NCBI RefSeq assembly: GCF_012927085.1
Contig: NZ_JABBFX010000001.1
Coordinates: 620,001-684,000, forward strand
DNA from: Ramlibacter agri
GTDB lineage: Bacteria > Pseudomonadota > Gammaproteobacteria > Burkholderiales > Burkholderiaceae_C
DNA: 64,000 bases
Direction: 5' to 3'
Positions 49,873-59,463 of the stretch are shown in pieces. Under the pieces are notes generated by a model. It had not been told where the DNA came from and ran no database searches. It saw nothing but the letters and a program-made list of their open reading frames with translations. Position numbers and translations under genes: made by a program. How positions within the stretch are numbered: the stretch's first letter is position 1; every line of letters starts with the position of its first letter.

Positions 49873-51753
49873 ATGAATCGTTATCCCCTCTGGAAGTACG
49901 CGATCATCGCGGTCGCGCTGCTGATCGGGGTGCTCTACACCCTGCCCAACTTCTTCGGCGAGGATCCGGCGGTGCAGGTCTCCCCCGCCAAGTCCACGGT
50001 GAAGATCGACGCCACCACCCAGCAGCGGGTGGAACAGGCGCTGGCCCAGGCCGGCATCCAGCCGCTGATGGTGGACCGCGACGCCAATTCGGTGAAGGCG
50101 CGCTTTGCCAACACCGACATCCAGCTGAAGGCCAAGGACGCCATCCAGCACGCCCTGGTCCCGGACACGAACGACGCCTCCTACGTGGTGGCGCTGAACC
50201 TGATCTCGGCCACCCCGAGCTGGCTGACCGCCCTGCGCGCCCAGCCCATGTACCTGGGCCTGGACCTGCGCGGCGGCGTGCACTTCATGCTGCAGGTGGA
50301 CATGCAGGCGGCCCTGACCAAGAAGGCCGAGTCCTTCGCGGGCGACATCCGCACCGTGCTGCGCGACAAGAACGTGCGCCACGCCGGCATCTCCCGCACC
50401 GGCCAGGCCATCGATATCCAGTTCCGCGACGCCTCCGCCCTGCAAGCCGCCCGCGGCGTGCTGGCCGACCAGTTCCCGGACCTGGTGCTGGCCGAGACGG
50501 TGGCCGGCGACACCACCACGGTGCACGCCACGATCAAGCCCGAAGCCGCCCGCAAGGTGCAGGAACAGGCGTTGAAGCAGAACATGGTGACCCTGCACAA
50601 CCGGATCAACGAACTGGGCGTGGCCGAGCCGGTGATCCAGCAGCAGGGGCTGGACCGCATCGTCGTGCAGCTGCCCGGCGTGCAGGACACCGCCAAGGCC
50701 AAGGACATCCTCGGCCGCACCGCCACCCTAGAAGTGCGAATGGTGGACGAGAGCACCGAGGGCCGCGCCGCGGAACTCGGCTCCGGCGCCGTGCCCTTTG
50801 GCTCCGAGCGCTTCCTGGACCGCGATGGCCGCGCCGTCATCGTGAGCCGCCAGGTCATCCTGACCGGCGAAAACCTCACCGACGCCCAGGCCGGCTTCGA
50901 CAACCAGACCCAGGAAGCCGCGGTGCACCTGACGCTGGACGCCAAGGGCGCGCGGATCTTCCGCGACGTCACGCGCGAGAACGTCGGCAAGCGCATGGCC
51001 ATCCTGCTGTTCGAAAAGGGCAAGGGCCAGGTCGTGACGGCGCCGGTGATCCGCAGCGAGATCGGCGGCGGCCGGGTGCAGATTTCCGGCCACATGAACA
51101 CGGTGGAAGCCAACGACACCGCGCTGCTGCTGCGCGCCGGCTCGCTGGCCGCGCCCATGGAAATCATCGAGGAAATGACCATCGGCCCCAGCCTGGGCGC
51201 CGAGAACATCGCCAAGGGCTTCCACAGCGTCACCTGGGGCTTCGTCGCCATCGTGGTGTTCATGGCCATCTACTACCAGCTGTTCGGCCTGTTCTCCGGC
51301 CTGGCGCTGGCGGTCAACCTGCTGCTGCTGGTGGCGGTGCTGTCGATGCTGCAGGCGACCCTGACGCTGCCCGGCATGGCCGCCATGGCCCTGGCGCTGG
51401 GCATGGCCATCGACTCCAACGTGCTGATCAACGAACGGGTGCGGGAGGAGCTGCGCAACGGCAGCTCGCCGCAGGCGGCCATCCACGCCGGCTACGACCG
51501 CGCCTGGGCGACCATCCTGGACTCGAACGTCACCACCCTGATCGCCGGCATTGCCCTGCTGGCTTTCGGCACCGGTCCGGTCCGCGGCTTCGCGGTCGTG
51601 CACTGCATCGGCATCCTGACATCGATGTTCTCCGCCGTGTTCTTCTCGCGCGGCGTGGTGAACTTCTGGTACGGCCGGAAGAAGAAGTTGAAGTCGGTAT
51701 CTATTGGTACCGTCTGGCGGCCTGGCGCGGATGGCGCTATAAAGGCTGAGTAG
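49873..51753 (+). CDS. secD: Protein translocase subunit SecD
   Basis: A 626-residue RND-fold membrane protein that uses the proton gradient to pull exported proteins into the periplasm, with SecF. It opens MNRYPLWKYAIIAVALLIGV (first helix). The conserved LGLDLRGGVHFMLQVD block follows the first periplasmic segment, and the C-terminal five-helix bundle has GMAIDSNVLINERVREE with the key acidic residue. There is no SD before the ATG; an inverted repeat occupies that position. The last 20 residues are basic and divergent. Usual length for the family. Confidence 0.96.
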   Translation: MNRYPLWKYAIIAVALLIGVLYTLPNFFGEDPAVQVSPAKSTVKIDATTQQRVEQALAQAGIQPLMVDRDANSVKARFANTDIQLKAKDAIQHALVPDTNDASYVVALNLISATPSWLTALRAQPMYLGLDLRGGVHFMLQVDMQAALTKKAESFAGDIRTVLRDKNVRHAGISRTGQAIDIQFRDASALQAARGVLADQFPDLVLAETVAGDTTTVHATIKPEAARKVQEQALKQNMVTLHNRINELGVAEPVIQQQGLDRIVVQLPGVQDTAKAKDILGRTATLEVRMVDESTEGRAAELGSGAVPFGSERFLDRDGRAVIVSRQVILTGENLTDAQAGFDNQTQEAAVHLTLDAKGARIFRDVTRENVGKRMAILLFEKGKGQVVTAPVIRSEIGGGRVQISGHMNTVEANDTALLLRAGSLAAPMEIIEEMTIGPSLGAENIAKGFHSVTWGFVAIVVFMAIYYQLFGLFSGLALAVNLLLLVAVLSMLQATLTLPGMAAMALALGMAIDSNVLINERVREELRNGSSPQAAIHAGYDRAWATILDSNVTTLIAGIALLAFGTGPVRGFAVVHCIGILTSMFSAVFFSRGVVNFWYGRKKKLKSVSIGTVWRPGADGAIKAE

Positions 51754-51760
51754 AAGAAAC

Positions 51761-51786
51761 TCGCCCGTCCCGAGAGGGGCGGGCGA
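51761..51786 (+). other. Intercistronic hairpin between secD and secF
   Basis: An 11-bp stem, TCGCCCGTCCC with GGGGCGGGCGA (one G-U pair), closed by the GNRA-type tetraloop GAGA. No T-run follows, so it is more likely an mRNA stabiliser or processing barrier than a terminator. Confidence 0.65.
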
Positions 51787-51834
51787 AGAACTGGGGAGGC
51801 CGGCGGCGGACCCCCCTGATCAAAGGAAAAGGCA

Positions 51835-52791
51835 GTGGAGTTCTTCAAGATCCGGCGGGACATTCCCTTCATGGAGAACGCGTTGATCTTCAACGTGGTC
51901 TCGCTGATCACCTTCCTCGCCGCGGTGTTCTTCCTCGTGACGCGGGGTCTGCACCTGTCGGTCGAATTCACCGGCGGTACGGTCATGCAGGTGACCTATT
52001 CGCAGCCGGCCGACGTCGAAGCGGTGCGCCGCGCCGTCTCCGGCCTCGGTTACCACGACGTGCAGGTCCAGAACATCGGGACCGCCCGCGACCTGCTGAT
52101 CCGGCTGCCGGCGCAGAAAGGCGTGAGTTCCGCGCAACAGAGCGACGCCGCGCTGGCCGCCCTGAAGGCGGTCGATGCCAGCGTCGTCCTGAAGAGCGCG
52201 CAGTTCGTCGGCCCGCAGGTCGGCGAGGAGCTGGTCTCCAACGGCCTGAAGGCGCTGGCGTCGGTGGTGATCGGCATCATGATCTACCTGGCGGTGCGCT
52301 TCGAGTGGAAGTTCGCCGTGGCGGCGATCATCGCCAACCTGCACGACGTGGTGATCATCCTGGGCTTCTTCGCCTTCTTCCAGTGGGAGTTCTCGCTGGC
52401 GGTGCTGGCGGCCGTGCTGGCGGTGCTGGGCTATTCGGTCAACGAGTCGGTCGTCATCTTCGACCGGATCCGCGAGAACTTCCGCAAGTACCGCAAGCTG
52501 ACCACGGTGCAGACGATCGACAACGCGATCACGTCGACGATCAGCCGGACGATCATCACCCACGGCTGCACGCAGATCATGGTGCTGTCGATGCTGCTGT
52601 TCGGCGGCGCGACGCTGCACTACTTCGCGCTGGCGCTGACCATCGGCATCTGCTTCGGCATCTACTCCTCGGTGTTCGTGGCCGCGGCCATCGCCATGTG
52701 GCTGGGCATCAAGCGCGAAGACCTGGTGAAGCACGGCGGCGGCAAGCGCGAGACCGACCCCAACGACCCCAACGCGGGCGCGACGGTTTGA
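51835..52791 (+). CDS. secF: Protein translocase subunit SecF
   Basis: A 318-residue partner of SecD. The first helix is at about 18-38, then the LSVEFTGGTVMQVTYS block, and the C-terminal RND bundle with VLGYSVNESVVIFDRIRENF, where the Asp is functionally important. Starts at GTG 51835 with AAAGGA upstream. It ends 10 bp before the DUF1631 gene. The last 20 residues are polar and basic. Confidence 0.96.
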   Translation: MEFFKIRRDIPFMENALIFNVVSLITFLAAVFFLVTRGLHLSVEFTGGTVMQVTYSQPADVEAVRRAVSGLGYHDVQVQNIGTARDLLIRLPAQKGVSSAQQSDAALAALKAVDASVVLKSAQFVGPQVGEELVSNGLKALASVVIGIMIYLAVRFEWKFAVAAIIANLHDVVIILGFFAFFQWEFSLAVLAAVLAVLGYSVNESVVIFDRIRENFRKYRKLTTVQTIDNAITSTISRTIITHGCTQIMVLSMLLFGGATLHYFALALTIGICFGIYSSVFVAAAIAMWLGIKREDLVKHGGGKRETDPNDPNAGATV

Positions 52792-52801
52792 GGACCGCCT
52801 G

Positions 52802-55372
52802 ATGCCGACCACCCTCACCCCCGCCGCGACGCCCCTGGCCCGGCAGGCGCGTGAGCGGTTCGTCGCGCACATGGAGGGCGTGCTGCCCGGTTTGTGCGAC
52901 GACATCCGCACGGCGCTGTCCGAGCAGATGTCCAACGCCACCTCCAGCCGCGACATGCACCAGCGCCGCGACGCGCTGGTCGATTTCGAGCGGGAAGCGG
53001 CCAAGTGGGCCGAATCGGCGGCGCGCGCCTGGCGCCGCGCCGTCATTCCGGCCACCGCCACCAGCCGCGTGCGCATGCAGCTGGCGGCGCTGGAGCTGAT
53101 CGGCGACGACGTCGTCGAGAACAAGATCCTGTCCTCGCGGCTCGCCATGGCCGTGTCGGAAAAGGCGGTCTGGGACCTCAACGACCTGATGGCCCGCATC
53201 CACCACCTGGAAGGCGGCGACGAGCTGGCAAGCGAGGACGTGCTCCGGCCGGAGGCCTTGTCGCAGCTGTTGGTGGAGCAGTGGATGGCCTGCAAACTGC
53301 CGCGCGACACCTGGACCGCGGTCAAGGACACCATCGCCGGCAAGATCGTGCCGCGGGCGGTGGAAGGCTATCGCCAGGCCAATGAATTCCTGGTCGACCG
53401 CGGCGTGCTGCCGGAGATCGACCTCACCTCGCGCGTGAAGCGTCCGCCGGCCACGCCGGGGCGCGGCGGCGCGGCCGGCACGGGCGCGGCGGCCGATGGC
53501 GGCGCTGGCGGCACCGCCGGTGCCGGTGGCGGTGGTGGTGGGGCTGGCCACGGAGGTGGCGGCGGTGCGGCCTCGGCTTTTGCCCCGCCCGGCGGCTACG
53601 GCGGTGGCGGTGGCGCCGGCGGACCTGGCGGGTCTGGTGGCTACGGCGGCGGGCCCGGTGGCCCGGGCGGTGAGCCTGGTGCGGCAATGGCCGGCGGCCC
53701 GAGTGGCGGCTACGGCGGCGGCGCTTATGGCGGTGGCAACGGTGGCAGCTATGGCCCGGGCGGCGCTGCGGCCTCGACTTTCGGCGTCGGTCCCGCCACG
53801 CGCGGGCCCGGCGGCATGGGCATGGACGGCGGCGCGACCGGCCAGACGCCGCTGGCTCGGGCCAAGGCGCGCGCCACCGGCGTGCTGGGCCAGCTGCGCC
53901 GGCTCCTGAGCGAACGCGTGGCCGGCTTCGATGCCGCGCAGCAGGGCGGCATGCGCCCGAGCGCCGGCCTGATGGATGCCGTCACGGCGCATGCCACGCA
54001 GGTGCAGACCCAGGTGCAGACGCGCGTGGCCGAAGCCGCGCAGTCGGCCGGCGACATCGTCATCTTCGACGACGCCGCCGTCGCCCAGGTGGCGCTGGAC
54101 CTGCGCAGCCGCACCCAGGACCTGAAGAACAAGGCCGCCACCTCGAACGAGAAGGCGACCATCGAGATCGTGGCCCTGATGTTCCAGAGCATCCTGGCCG
54201 AGGAGCGCATCCCGCCGGCGGTGCGCGTCTGGTTCGCGCGGCTGCAGATGCCCGTGCTGCGGGTGGCGCTGGCCGAACCCGAGTTCTTCGGCTCGCTGGA
54301 ACACCCGGCGCGCCAGCTGATCGACCGCATGGGTTCCTGCGTGCTCGGCTTCGACGCCGCCGCCATCGGCGGCAGCGAGCTGGAGCAGGAGATCAAGCGC
54401 ATCGTGCAGGTGATCGAGCAGTACCCCGAGACCGGCCGCCGCGTGTTCCAGCTGGTCTACGACGAATTCCAGAAGTTCCTCTCGCGCTTCCTCACGCAGA
54501 AGGGCCCCACGCAGAAGCTGGTGAGCGTGGCGCAGCAGGTGGAGCAGAAGGAAACGATGGCGATCCAGTACACCATCGAGCTGCGCAAGATGCTCAGCGA
54601 CGTGCCGGTGCGCGAGGAGATCCGCGAGTTCCTGTTCAAGGTCTGGGCCGAGGTGCTGGCCGTGGCCGCCGTCAAGAACGGCCCGCAGAACGACGAGACG
54701 CTGGCGCTGAAGAAGTCCGCGTCCGACCTGGTGTGGGCGGCTTCGGCCAAGCCGAACCGCAACGACCGCGCCAAGGTGATCCAGGAACTGCCGGATCTGC
54801 TGGCGCGCCTGCGCCGCGGCATGACCTTGCTGGGCGTGCAGCCCAACGACCAGGAAACGCACATCAAGGTGATCGGCGACACGCTGGCCGACGCCTTCAT
54901 GTCCAAGACCGAAGCCATCCCGCACGCGCGCATCGAGGAGATGACCAAGCGGCTGGCGAACCTGGAAGACTTCGTCTCCGACGACGACGCCGGCGAACTG
55001 CCGCTGGACCAGGAAAGCATCGAGTTGATGCTGGGCATCGACGCCTCGATGATCGAAGTGATCAGCTCCGGCGGCTCGCAGCCGGGCGCGGCCATGATGT
55101 CCTGGGCCAACGAACTGCAGCTGGGCACCTGGTTCACGCTGGACCACAACGGCCGCATGACCCAGGTGCAGTACGCCTGGGCCAGCGAACGCCGCCAGCT
55201 CCACCTGTTCGCGGCCAGCGACGGCCACTGCTACCTGATGCCGGTGCGGCGCCTGGCCGCCTACCTGCAGGCGGCCCTGCTGGTGCCGAACGAAGAGGAA
55301 GCGCTGACGGTGCGCGCCACGCGCGATGCGCTGGCGAAGCTGGATGCGAATCCGGAGCGGCTGTTGCAGTAA
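52802..55372 (+). CDS. DUF1631 family protein with glycine-rich insert
   Basis: An 856-residue protein. Residues 1-215 and 350-856 are helical and match the DUF1631 pattern (RERFVAHMEGVLPGLCDDIR at the start; FEYDEFQKFL-like, FSRFLTQK and KVIGDTLADAF blocks later). Between them (about 218-350) lies an insert of Gly-Gly-X and GYGGG repeats with some Ala, Pro and Ser, probably disordered. DUF1631 proteins have no established function; they are cytosolic, without a signal peptide. Position 10 bp after secF suggests co-transcription with yajC-secDF. Confidence 0.88.
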   Translation: MPTTLTPAATPLARQARERFVAHMEGVLPGLCDDIRTALSEQMSNATSSRDMHQRRDALVDFEREAAKWAESAARAWRRAVIPATATSRVRMQLAALELIGDDVVENKILSSRLAMAVSEKAVWDLNDLMARIHHLEGGDELASEDVLRPEALSQLLVEQWMACKLPRDTWTAVKDTIAGKIVPRAVEGYRQANEFLVDRGVLPEIDLTSRVKRPPATPGRGGAAGTGAAADGGAGGTAGAGGGGGGAGHGGGGGAASAFAPPGGYGGGGGAGGPGGSGGYGGGPGGPGGEPGAAMAGGPSGGYGGGAYGGGNGGSYGPGGAAASTFGVGPATRGPGGMGMDGGATGQTPLARAKARATGVLGQLRRLLSERVAGFDAAQQGGMRPSAGLMDAVTAHATQVQTQVQTRVAEAAQSAGDIVIFDDAAVAQVALDLRSRTQDLKNKAATSNEKATIEIVALMFQSILAEERIPPAVRVWFARLQMPVLRVALAEPEFFGSLEHPARQLIDRMGSCVLGFDAAAIGGSELEQEIKRIVQVIEQYPETGRRVFQLVYDEFQKFLSRFLTQKGPTQKLVSVAQQVEQKETMAIQYTIELRKMLSDVPVREEIREFLFKVWAEVLAVAAVKNGPQNDETLALKKSASDLVWAASAKPNRNDRAKVIQELPDLLARLRRGMTLLGVQPNDQETHIKVIGDTLADAFMSKTEAIPHARIEEMTKRLANLEDFVSDDDAGELPLDQESIELMLGIDASMIEVISSGGSQPGAAMMSWANELQLGTWFTLDHNGRMTQVQYAWASERRQLHLFAASDGHCYLMPVRRLAAYLQAALLVPNEEEALTVRATRDALAKLDANPERLLQ

Positions 55373-55386
55373 GGCTGTCCGCCTTT

Positions 55387-55866
55387 TCAGTGCGCGACGC
55401 GGTCCTCCGAGTCGTCGCAAAGCTCGTCGAGGATCAGCGCATCCGGCTCGTGGCCGAAGCGCCAGTAGACCATCAGCACGATGATCTTCAGCGCGTCCAG
55501 CTGCACCGGAGCGGGCGCGGCCATCGCGCGGTCGAGGACGATCTCGCGCAGCGCGGGCGGCAGCACGCCGGAACTTTCGAGGAAGCTGACGAAGCCCAGG
55601 CACTGCGCGCCCAGGTGGTCCTGCTCGGCCACCGAGTACACGCGCATCGCGGCGTCGCTCGGCGCGGGCTTCCATTCGGCTTCGGTTTCCTGCGGCAGGC
55701 AGATGGTCTGCGCCGCGATATTGAGACCATCGAGCCAGACCAGCGCCTCGTGGATCTCATCGGGTTCGAAGCCATGGGCGCTGAGCTTGCGCTCCAGAGC
55801 GTGGAGCTCGGGGCAGGCATCGCCGCGCCAGTAGTTTTCGTAAACGAACACCAGCACTTCAAGCAT
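55387..55866 (-). CDS. smg: Smg/DUF494 family protein
   Basis: A 159-residue cytosolic protein of the DUF494 family, opening MLEVLVFVYENYW and ending with LKIIVLMVYWRFGHEPDALI. Smg lies next to dprA in many beta- and gammaproteobacteria; its function is not established. ATG 55866 fits the family start. It is the last gene of the LysM-dprA-smg operon, and its stop is 14 bp from the DUF1631 stop, where a small AAGGC/GCCTT hairpin may end transcription. Confidence 0.92.
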   Translation of the reverse strand: MLEVLVFVYENYWRGDACPELHALERKLSAHGFEPDEIHEALVWLDGLNIAAQTICLPQETEAEWKPAPSDAAMRVYSVAEQDHLGAQCLGFVSFLESSGVLPPALREIVLDRAMAAPAPVQLDALKIIVLMVYWRFGHEPDALILDELCDDSEDRVAH

Positions 55867-55939
55867 GAACCCCAATATAGCCGGAAACCGTTGCAGCTCG
55901 GCAAGGGGCTTTCCAATAACCGTTGCTCGCGTGCGTCGA

Positions 55940-57049
55940 TCAGGCGCTCGCGACGCGCTGGAACAGGCCCCCCGGCAAACGCGCCACGTGGCCCGCGAGT
56001 TCCAGTTCGAGCAGCTGTGCCTGCAGCTTCGGCGCCGGGATGCCCGTGCGCGCGATCAGCGCATCCAGCGTCACCGGGTCGAAGCCCATGGCTTCGAGCA
56101 GCGGATCGGGTTCGCCTTCGGGCGCTTCCGCCATCGCGGCCGCCGGCGTGCGCGGGGCGAGCCGCAATTCCTCCAGCACGTCCTGTGCGCTCTCCACCAG
56201 CTTGGCGCCTTCGCGCAGCAGGGCATGGCAGCCGCGGGCCTGGGGTGAATGGATCGAGCCCGGGATGGCGAACACTTCCTTGCCCTGTTCCACCGCCATG
56301 CGCGCGGTGATCAGCGAACCGGACTGCAGCGCGGCCTCCACCACCAGCGTGCCCTGGCTGAGGCCGGCGATCAGGCGGTTGCGGCGCGGGAAGTTGTCCT
56401 GCCGCGGCGGCGTGCCGAGCGGATATTCGCTCAGGAGCGTGCCGCTGTCCGCGATGCGGTGGGCGAGTTCGTGGTGCTGCCGCGGATAGACGCGGTCCAG
56501 GCCGGTGCCGACCACCGCAATCGTTGCGAGCACGCCGGCGGGCGCGCCTTCCAGCGCGCCTTCATGGGCGGCGCCGTCCACGCCCAGCGCGAGGCCCGAC
56601 ACCACGGTCAGCCCCGCTTCGGACAGGCTGCGGGCGAAGCGGCGCGCGTTCTGCAGGCCTTGCGCTGTGGGGTTGCGGCTGCCGACGATGGCGATGGCGG
56701 GCCGCATTGCCGAGAGCGGCAGGCCCTGCCGGTACAGCAGCAGCGGCGGGTCGGCCATCTGCAGCAGCGAAGCGGGATAGTCGGGGTCGGCCAGCGTGAC
56801 GATCGCGCGCCGTCCGGTGTCCTGCTGCAGCCATCGCCAGGTGTCTTCGAGCTGCGGCTCGAAGCGCTCCGGCGCGGCCAGCAGCGCCTGGGCGGCGCTG
56901 CGTTCGACAACTTGGGAGAGGGTGGCGACGTCCTGGGCGAGGATGGCGCCGGGCAGGCCGAAGCCCTTGAGGAGCCGGCGCCCGGCGGCGCTGCCCAGGC
57001 CGGGAGTCAGCGCGAGGCGCAGCCAGGCTGCGAGTTCCTCGCGCTCCAT
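55940..57049 (-). CDS. dprA: DNA-processing protein DprA
   Basis: A 369-residue protein that loads RecA on incoming single-stranded DNA during transformation. The extended Rossmann domain has IAIVGSRNPTAQG, VVSGLALGVDGAAHEGAL, PRQHHELAHRIADSG, PRRNRLIAGLSQGTLVVEAA and EVFAIPGSIHSPQARGCHAL. The C-terminal winged-helix DML1-like domain (about 305-369) has the ARTGIPAPKLQAQLLELEL pattern. An N-terminal helix-hairpin-like segment covers residues 5-55. It is 4 bp downstream of the LysM gene. Full length and intact. Confidence 0.95.
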   Translation of the reverse strand: MEREELAAWLRLALTPGLGSAAGRRLLKGFGLPGAILAQDVATLSQVVERSAAQALLAAPERFEPQLEDTWRWLQQDTGRRAIVTLADPDYPASLLQMADPPLLLYRQGLPLSAMRPAIAIVGSRNPTAQGLQNARRFARSLSEAGLTVVSGLALGVDGAAHEGALEGAPAGVLATIAVVGTGLDRVYPRQHHELAHRIADSGTLLSEYPLGTPPRQDNFPRRNRLIAGLSQGTLVVEAALQSGSLITARMAVEQGKEVFAIPGSIHSPQARGCHALLREGAKLVESAQDVLEELRLAPRTPAAAMAEAPEGEPDPLLEAMGFDPVTLDALIARTGIPAPKLQAQLLELELAGHVARLPGGLFQRVASA

Positions 57050-57053
57050 CGCG

Positions 57054-58286
57054 CTACTTCGGCGAGGTGAACCGGTCGCCGACCTGCACGACGTCGGTGA
57101 TGTGCAGGATCAGCGCATACGACAGGTGGTCGAAGGTGCGGAACACCATCATCAGGCCGTTGCGCTCGTCCGGCAGCTGCACGTGGACGATCTCGCCGCG
57201 CTGCGAGCGGTCCTTGATGGCGGCGCCGGCCTTCTGGATCGCCAGCACCACGCCAGGCTCCATGCCTTCGGCGGTACCGCGGTTGATGGCCACCACCTGG
57301 TTCTGGCCCGCCAGCGCGACGGCATCGCCGTACACCGAGACGATGGTGCCATCCACCGGCGTCGACGGCGCGCGCGGCACGTAGCTCATGATCTGGCGCG
57401 GTGGTTCCGGCACCAGGCGGTCGCCGATGCGGATTTCTTCGCGGGCCCGGGTGATGTCCACCGTGGCCGGGACGGGCGTGTTCACCACGCCGCCGCTGGC
57501 CGTGCGGATCGGCTGCACGCTTTCGCTGCGCACCAGTTCGGCGGCGCCCAGGTAGGCGGCTTCGTAGCCCAGGATGGCATTGGTGACCGGGTCGCGCAGT
57601 GGCTTGGCTTCGCGGAACACGCGGAACTGGTCGATCACGCGCGGATCGCTTTCCACCAGCGGGGTGCCGGCGCGGCCCATTGCGTAGGCGCGGTCGCCGC
57701 GGGTCAGCAGCACGCGCTCCTCGGGGCCGGCCACGAAGCGCGGGGCCAGGTCCATCTCGCCGTCGTTGACGATGATCGCTTCGTTCAGGAAGGGTTCGAT
57801 CGCCTGCGGCGACAGGGTCGGGATGCCGAGGTCAGCCTGGGAATTGAAGCGCACGCGCGGCGAGACGCGCACCGTCTCCAGCGGCGCCTGCGGCGGGATC
57901 GGGCCGGCGCGCAGGCGCGCCATGCCGCCGACCTTTTCCAGGTAAAGCACCTGCCCGGGGTAGATCCGGTGCGGGTTGTGGATCTCCTGCATGTTCATGC
58001 CCCACAGCTCGGGCCAGCGCCACGGGCGCAGGAGGTACAGGCCGGAGATCGCCCACAGAGTGTCACCGCGCTTGACGGTGTAGCTGTCGGGTGCCTTGGG
58101 CGACAGTTCCGACAGCGGAATACCGCTTTGCGCCACCACTTCAGCGGTGTTCCGCTGCTGGGGCGTGATGGGAAAATTCTGGGCATTGGCCGCGGTGGTG
58201 ACCACGGCGACGCAGGCCAGTGCAATGGCGGCGCAGGCCGCAAGGCCTCCCGTAGCCGCGCCAAAAGCTGCCTTGGTTGGAGCCAT
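57054..58286 (-). CDS. Exported LysM-domain protein
   Basis: A 410-residue protein with a signal peptide (1-36, ending ANA-Q) and one LysM domain at about 68-117 (YTVKRGDTLWAISGLYL, ending in YPGQVLYL), which binds peptidoglycan. The rest (120-410) is a conserved beta-rich region seen in LysM proteins encoded upstream of dprA in betaproteobacteria, without known activity. ATG 58286 gives the signal peptide; the frame is open for another 43 codons upstream, but those residues look non-coding. It heads the LysM-dprA-smg operon and is divergent from def. Confidence 0.9.
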   Translation of the reverse strand: MAPTKAAFGAATGGLAACAAIALACVAVVTTAANAQNFPITPQQRNTAEVVAQSGIPLSELSPKAPDSYTVKRGDTLWAISGLYLLRPWRWPELWGMNMQEIHNPHRIYPGQVLYLEKVGGMARLRAGPIPPQAPLETVRVSPRVRFNSQADLGIPTLSPQAIEPFLNEAIIVNDGEMDLAPRFVAGPEERVLLTRGDRAYAMGRAGTPLVESDPRVIDQFRVFREAKPLRDPVTNAILGYEAAYLGAAELVRSESVQPIRTASGGVVNTPVPATVDITRAREEIRIGDRLVPEPPRQIMSYVPRAPSTPVDGTIVSVYGDAVALAGQNQVVAINRGTAEGMEPGVVLAIQKAGAAIKDRSQRGEIVHVQLPDERNGLMMVFRTFDHLSYALILHITDVVQVGDRFTSPK

Positions 58287-58424
58287 CTCGTTTTCGTCCG
58301 CTCTTGACAAGTTACGAACGATTCTGGGCTCAAGTCCTTGATTTACGCAATGTTTATTGCCTTTGTAGCCTGTCGGTGGGGGCAAAAGTGGCGAAAATAG
58401 CGACAACGCCCCCATCTACCGCGC

Positions 58425-58940
58425 ATGGCCCTGCTCCCCATCCTCGTCTATCCCGATCCCCGGCTGCACACCGTCGCCAAGCCCGTCGCCGCCGTCGACG
58501 ACCGCATCCGCGCGCTGGTGAAGGACATGCTGGAAACCATGTACGACGCCAATGGCATCGGGCTGGCCGCCACGCAGGTGGACGTGCATGAGCGCCTGAT
58601 CGTCATCGACACCTCCGAGGAGCGCGACGAGCCCATGGTGCTGATCAACCCCGAGCTGACCTGGGCCAGCGAGGAGGTGCAGGTGGGCGACGAGGGCTGC
58701 CTGTCGGTGCCCGGCATCTACGACGGCGTGGAACGCTCCAGCGCGATCCGGGTCCAAGCGCTGGACGAACACGGCCAGTCCCGGGAAATCGCGGCCGAGG
58801 GGCTGCTGGCGGTCTGCATCCAGCACGAGATGGACCACCTGCGCGGCAAGGTGTTCGTCGAGTACCTGTCGCCGCTGAAACGCAACCGCATCAAGACCAA
58901 GATGCTCAAGGCCCGCCGCGAGACGACCGAGCGCGTCTAG
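58425..58940 (+). CDS. def: Peptide deformylase
   Basis: A 171-residue metalloenzyme that removes the formyl group from new protein N-termini. All three family motifs are intact: GIGLAATQ (44-51), EGCLSVP (90-96, C92) and QHEMDHLRG (133-141; H134 and H138 bind the metal, E135 is catalytic). Cytosolic, close to E. coli Def in length (169). It shares a 138-bp divergent promoter region with the LysM gene. The lipoprotein gene and fmt follow, keeping the def-fmt link. Confidence 0.98.
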   Translation: MALLPILVYPDPRLHTVAKPVAAVDDRIRALVKDMLETMYDANGIGLAATQVDVHERLIVIDTSEERDEPMVLINPELTWASEEVQVGDEGCLSVPGIYDGVERSSAIRVQALDEHGQSREIAAEGLLAVCIQHEMDHLRGKVFVEYLSPLKRNRIKTKMLKARRETTERV

Positions 58941-58959
58941 GTCCCTGAAGGAGACCTTC

Positions 58960-59463
58960 GTGCGCCTGCCTGCCTTGCCCGTCCTGGGCCTGTCCGTGCT
59001 GCTTGCGGCCTGCGCCGCCAACCCCTGGAACGTCGCCGACATCCCGCCGGGCTCCACCAAGGCGGACGTGCTGGCCCGCGCCGGACAGCCGGCGCGCACC
59101 TATCCGCGGCCCGAGGGCGGCGAGCGCCTGCTGTACACGATGCAGCCGATGGGGCGCTATGTCTTCGTGGCGGACCTCGACGCCAGCGGCCGCGTGGTCG
59201 ATTCCGGCCAGATGCTGACCGAGGCCAACCTGCAGAAGATCCAGCCCGGCAAGTGGACGACGAAAGACGTCGAATATGATTTCGGCCCGCCAGCGACGAT
59301 CGACCGCGTCGCCTCCTGGAACGGTCCGGTCTGGACCTATCGCTGGCGCGCCACCGACACCGACATGTTCTACTGGATCTACTTCACGCCTGAAGGCGTG
59401 GTGGCCCGCGCGCATCCCGGCATGGAGATGATCAACGCGCCCAACGATCGCGCCTCCCGGTGA
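58960..59463 (+). CDS. Lipoprotein, BamE/OmlA-like fold
   Basis: A 167-residue lipoprotein with lipobox LLAAC, lipidated on C18. The body has the SmpA/OmlA-type opening [20 protein letters not shown] and a beta-rich C-terminus ending in [11 protein letters not shown]. In some betaproteobacteria such a protein sits between def and fmt; it may help outer-membrane assembly or be a paralogue of BamE. No direct evidence of function. GTG 58960 has AAGGAG upstream. Its TGA overlaps the fmt ATG. Confidence 0.84.
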   Translation: MRLPALPVLGLSVLLAACAANPWNVADIPPGSTKADVLARAGQPARTYPRPEGGERLLYTMQPMGRYVFVADLDASGRVVDSGQMLTEANLQKIQPGKWTTKDVEYDFGPPATIDRVASWNGPVWTYRWRATDTDMFYWIYFTPEGVVARAHPGMEMINAPNDRASR

